From the NCBI GenBank assembly GCA_014529385.2, contig CM043959.1:13548809-13612808 (forward strand): a stretch of 64,000 nucleotides of DNA. Reading direction: 5' to 3'. Each line of letters begins with the position of its first letter. The stretch's first letter is position 1. The notes under the pieces are model-generated. The model did no database searches and was not told where the DNA came from. It worked only from the letters and a program-made list of their open reading frames with translations. Shown here piece by piece: positions 59,918 to 64,000 of the stretch. The DNA is from Adiantum capillus-veneris. Taxonomy: Eukaryota > Streptophyta > Polypodiopsida > Polypodiales > Pteridaceae. The position numbers and the translations under genes are program-made.

Positions 59918-61346
59918 GAAACCATGTGTGAACAACCCTCACACACACATATGGCCGAGGAAAAGGTGGTTGGTCACCATTAACCTCTAAGCATTGGGAA
60001 GTGTCGTTGCTCGTTGACTCAGTTCTTTTCAAAACTCTTTCCGACCTTGTTTTCACACAAAAGGTGAGCCCCCTATTGAACTGCAAAGTTGGCCACCCAA
60101 ATTGTAACAAAGACCTATTCTCACCCCCTCTCCTTTAGTTGATTAATCCCTCTCTATCATGGTCGACTTAAGGACCTCTCTTCTTAAGCCCAACCTTTCA
60201 TGGACAACTTAAGGACCTCTCCAACAATCCAATATTGGATAAGGTGAGGAAATGCTCACACAAAGCTGAAGCCTATCTTCAAATCACTCAAATTCTCAGT
60301 CAAGAAGATGCAACAGAAAAAAGGAAATGCCCTAGTTAAGGACCATTATATGGAGGATGGCCTTCTTTACTATAGACATCGACTTTACATTCCTAAGGAT
60401 ACCTCCCTAAAATAATTAATTCTTCATGAAGGTCATGATATCCCAGTTTCAAGACGCGTGGGATATGCAAAAACTCTTAATACCTTGAGGAAAAGCTACT
60501 GCTAGACCGGAATAAAGAGGGATGTACTTTGATACATTAGACAATGCCTCTCTTGTCAAAAAAACAAGGCTAAATGAGTGATGATTCCAGGAAAACATGG
60601 TAGTCGTGGATATGCTTACTAAAGCGCATCTCATCTAATACTAGTGAAAACCACTTACATCACATCAAATATAAGCCGGATCTTTGTTAAAGAGATCTTT
60701 AGACTACCTGGGCTTCCAAAGAGAATCATCAGTGACACGGATCTAAAGTTCACTTCCATGTTTTGGAAGTCTCTGTTTGAAGCTTTAGGAACACAACTAT
60801 TCTTTAGCTCGACATATCATCCTCAGAGAGACGGACAGATAGAACGGGTAACCAAGTAATTCAAGATGTCCTTTGAGCTTATTGCAGTGGAGAACCCTGC
60901 AAGTGGATTCAATTTCTTCCCTTAGTAGAATTTTCCTATAACTCCTCTTTCCATAAAAGCTCTATATGGGCATGAATGCATATCACCATTGAATTGTTTT
61001 GACCCTACTATAAGGGTGGAAGCCTCAAAGAAAATGCTGGAGGAAATGGAAGCCTAGATCAAAGCCATACGACAAGATATTCAGGCAAATAAGGATCGTC
61101 AAAAGCATTATGCAGACCAAAAATGATCCGATCAAATCTTGAAACAAGAAGACAAGGTCTTTCTTTGAGTGTGTCCAAAAAGAAGCAATATATCTCTAGG
61201 AAAATTCAAAAATCTTAGTCCTCGATATTTTGGTCCGTATGAAATAATCAAGGTCCTTAGTGATCAACCCTACAAATTAAAGTTGTCCAAACATACTAAA
61301 GTTCATTATGTATTTCATGTCAACCTACTAAAACCCTACATCCCAA
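59918..61346 (+). pseudogene. B-type leader and integrase remnant, unit 11
   Basis: Partial leader to about 60216; linker; zinc module about 60419-60565 with TAG at 60503-60505. Core 60644-60859 (ISDTDLKF; Glu motif HPQRDGQIE). A 22 bp loss near 60960 (CATAAAAGC|TCTATATGGG) removes the SIGMSPFNA motif. TAG at 61055-61057. GPY/F module 61220-61330. Confidence 0.8.
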
Positions 61347-61864
61347 ATTCCTCGGCCATTTTATATTTGCACAGTGTTTGAGATCTTTTTATCAATGAGC
61401 CACTATGGCTGCTTTGTAGATAGGATAGTGAGAACTCACCTTAAAAGGGTCATGCAATAAGTGATATGCTCCAATCATAACTTAAGTGGAACTAAGTGTG
61501 AAAGAGGGGCCTCCAAATTTTTGGCACCAATAAGTAATATCAAATATTAAATACCAAACTCCACAAGAGGTGCCATGGAGTTTGGGGCTAAGTCCATTCT
61601 TGCGTAGATGCTTTCCATTTTTCCCTTTCCCCTCTCTTACCCTATGTCTTGGTCTATGGAGCTTCTCTATGTCATCCTCTTGTGTGTAAGAGTTTGTCCC
61701 CTTGTTTTCTTTGTGTATTATTATGTGTATATATGTCAACATTTCCATCCCTTCTCTCTATGTCCACATCAACCCTTCTAGATCTCTCTTTTCCCTTGTC
61801 CACATGGCAAGATCAATGGTTGTATTTAATGGCCATGTGTGGAAGCCCACCCTTGACCCCAAAA
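61347..61864 (+). repeat. LTR-C copy 11, 5'-truncated
   Basis: 518 bp. End CCCCAAAA, shared with copy 10; primer site TGGTATCAAAGC at 61866-61877. Confidence 0.75.
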
Positions 61865-61877
61865 GTGGTATCAAAGC

Positions 61878-63495
61878 TTCTGGTCTAAAGAAAATCCGCA
61901 ATCAAAATCCAGTTTGAAGGATGGATTTTCAAATTTGTAGAATCAAGTTTGGGAATCAAGGCTGATCAGCAATTAATTGAAAAATGGGCCATCAATTCCG
62001 CTTAACGATCATCAAGATTCAACAAGGGAAGAAAAGAATTAGCTCTTGAAGAATTTGTTTGAGTCAATCGGTGATTGTGGTTTGACATCAAAAAAGGGAG
62101 CTTGAAAAGCAATTAGTTTGGCTTAAGTATAGAAGAAATCGAACATCAAGGCTGTGATTGAGAGATTGGAAGCTACAAGGATTACCCATGACATCTCACT
62201 CCATGTTGCAAGCTCCAATCTAAGATAGCTGAAAATATTGGAATATAGTTTTCAAACCATTGAAGTAGTACTCGGCTACCTTTCTGAAACCCTGTGTGAA
62301 CAACCCTAACACACACATATAGCTTGACTTTGACCTGCACAAAATCAGGCCATGTAACCATCAAAGTGGTCTCCCAGAGCTCTTGAACTAGTTGTCCTTC
62401 ATACTCGTGCGCAAGGGAGAGGTAGTTGGTTGCCGTCAATCTCTGAGCACTTGGCGTTGTTGCTGCTACTCGTTAACTAAGTTCTTTTCAGAACTCTTTC
62501 CGACCTTATTTTCACACAAAAGGTGACGCTGCTATTGAACCGCAAAGTTGGCCACCCAAATTTTAACAAAGACCTATTCACCCCCTCTCCTTTACTTGAT
62601 TAAGCCCTTTGTATAATGGTTGACCCTTGTTGGTTGTATACCCCCCAAAACTTTGAATAACCACTTGTATTACATCGTATATGCTATGAAACACCATCGC
62701 TTTTTACACTAAAAAATTGTACGCATGTTTCCTTGATTTTACTAGGTATCCAACTAAACCTATCAGGACTACGTATTCTATGTTACCAGGTAAAAGTATC
62801 TTGACACCCAGGTGATGATCCAACTCTAGAATTTTGACTCTTCTTCTACTAGAAAATCACTCATTGTGTAAAGAATTCACAAATGTATACTTTCTTTTAT
62901 ATGACTAAAACCACACATGAGTGGTTGTACTTTTTCTCTGTCTTTTTTGAATTCCCATTTGTGGACACTCTTTGTGTCTCTTCTCTGTAAAGTTTGAATA
63001 CAGGATATGCTAGACAGGAGGATTGTTAAAAAAATTTCCATTCTCCATGCCCTCAGCTCATGCTTGGATAGTCACTATACGTTGGGTTATGGTGTAATGC
63101 CCAAGCATATTTAAACATGATATCTAACCTTGTAATGTATTTAATAGTTAATTACCTTCACACTGACACATTCACAATGCATTTCACAGTGGTTTATTAC
63201 AACTCTTTCGAGGACCCCTACCTACATGTCATAATGAAGAACCGTCCACACTTGTAAATCAAGAAGAGAAACTCATTCTTGACCAAATATTTGATAACCA
63301 CAACTGTATGCACTAACATGGTTCATAATTGTTATTTTTTGACTTTTCAATGCCACCCTAGAGAAGATGCTAATTGGATGCCTTAATTTTTTTTTCAAAA
63401 CTTTCCAGATCTTCTTCACACCTTTTGTCACAATGATGCTTGAACTAAATCTCTATTCAGCAACTGAGGACAGTTGCTATCTCTAGAGTAAGGGA
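61878..63495 (+). repeat. C-type leader with segment X, internally deleted, unit 11
   Basis: Leader to about 62621; segment X about 62622-63230. Donor CAG|GTAAAAGT at 62790, but a deletion near 62948 (TCTTTTTTGA|ATTCCCATTTG) removes the acceptor and the following exon-like stretch. The pre-LTR part ends TCTAGAGTAAGGGA. Confidence 0.6.
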
Positions 63496-64000
63496 TGTTA
63501 CTACACTAGGAACCCTCCTGTTGTATGTGGTCAACTACAATTAGGATAGCTGGAGCGTAATAGATACTTTTTGTGTTGTCTTTCTATTTTGTTCTAATGG
63601 TGAGTTGATGACTTGTAGATTGGGATTCTGAGAGTTGAGAAGAAGGCGTTGGAAATAAATCAATTCCCGTGCCATTTTATATTTGCACAATGTTTGAGAT
63701 CTTTTATCAATAAGCCACCATGGCTGCTTTGTAAATAGGATAGTCAAAACTCACCTTAAGAGGGTCATGCAATAAGTGATATGCTCCACTTACAACAAAA
63801 GTGGAACTAAGTGTAAAAGAGGGGCCTCTAATTTTTTTGGCACCAACAAATAATATCAAATATTAAATACCAAACTCCACAAGGGGTGCCGTGGAGTTTT
63901 GGGCTAAGGCCATTCTTGTGTAGATGCTCTCAATTTTTCTTTTTCCCCTCTCTTACCCTATGTCTTGGGTTATGGATCTCCTTTGTGTCATCCTCTTGTG
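63496..64000 (+). repeat. LTR-A copy 10, cut by the window end
   Basis: First 505 bases, starting TGTTACTACACTAGG and running to the GTGTCATCCTCTTGTG block. The array therefore continues to the right. Confidence 0.8.

Larger units (their letters stand above)
1..64000 (+). repeat. Tandem chain of Ty3/gypsy LTR-retrotransposon derivatives
   Basis: LTRs ending CCCAACA plus a primer-binding site recur at 29 places, all on the + strand, in the order A (TGGTATCAGAGC), B (TGGTATTTGAGC), C (TGGTATCAAAGC or TGGTATCAACGC). Between A and B lies a short leader of about 570 bp; between B and C a leader and integrase remnant of about 1.8 kb; between C and A a leader and segment X of about 1.1-2.0 kb. A-type primer sites at 8645, 13985, 19361, 25012, 27688, 34471, 41006 and 47330 give unit lengths of mostly 5.3-6.8 kb. 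The array is interrupted by insertions at 6869-8474 and 48346-55405 and runs off both window ends. Confidence 0.85.

Noticed and set aside
1-64000. CRISPR array or other prokaryotic repeat system
   Set aside because: Repeats are kilobases long with LTR and tRNA primer sites; no short direct repeats with unique spacers.
1-64000. Centromeric satellite
   Set aside because: Long-period arrays of Ty3/gypsy derivatives can be centromeric, but I see no chromodomain or known centromere-specific motif, so position cannot be claimed.

Overview
The window is AT-rich repetitive DNA, almost certainly from the nuclear genome of a land plant. I found no intact host gene, tRNA or rRNA. Evidence for a plant: every LTR ends in CCCAACA followed, after one base, by TGGTATCAGAGC, the usual plant primer-binding site for initiator Met-tRNA; the pol remnants are Ty3/gypsy; a MITE is present; and insertions are nested. 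A large repeat-rich genome fits, but I cannot name the species.

Layout. Except for two insertions, the whole window is one head-to-tail array of derivatives of a Ty3/gypsy LTR retrotransposon, all on the + strand. LTRs and internal segments alternate as a chain: LTR-A, short leader, LTR-B, leader plus integrase remnant, LTR-C, leader plus a roughly 1 kb foreign-looking segment (called X here), then LTR-A again. Every LTR is followed by a primer-binding site, so each can be read as the 3' LTR of one segment and the 5' LTR of the next. The A, B and C classes have their own primer-site variants and leaders. Unit length from A to A is about 5.3-5.7 kb where X is short (roughly 5-34 kb) and 6.3-6.5 kb where X is long (start of the window and 38-64 kb). 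Some units lack A, B or both.

Decay. No resident unit has reverse transcriptase or RNase H. Eleven integrase remnants carry the same stop codon, and every LTR-C is joined to pol at the same breakpoint. The sequence was therefore dead before it was amplified, so the array grew as DNA, most simply by unequal exchange, and not by retrotransposition.

Insertions. (1) 6869-8474 is a 1.6 kb solo LTR of an unrelated element with TSD TCCTT, inside an LTR-A. (2) 48346-55405 is a minus-strand Ty3/gypsy element with TSD GCAGA, inside an LTR-B. It has the order gag, protease, RT, RNase H, integrase, a 711 bp 5' LTR, a primer-binding site and a heavily truncated 3' LTR. Its RNase H is split by a 450 bp MITE with a TA target duplication. 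Its LTR is recognisably related to the resident LTRs although its integrase is quite different.

Most notable: the LTR-chain array itself, segment X with intron-like splice signals (a possible captured gene fragment), the shared fossil mutations, an inverted repeat conserved in all LTR classes, and indel-rich patches with a 1.06 kb duplication near 32 kb that may be assembly faults.
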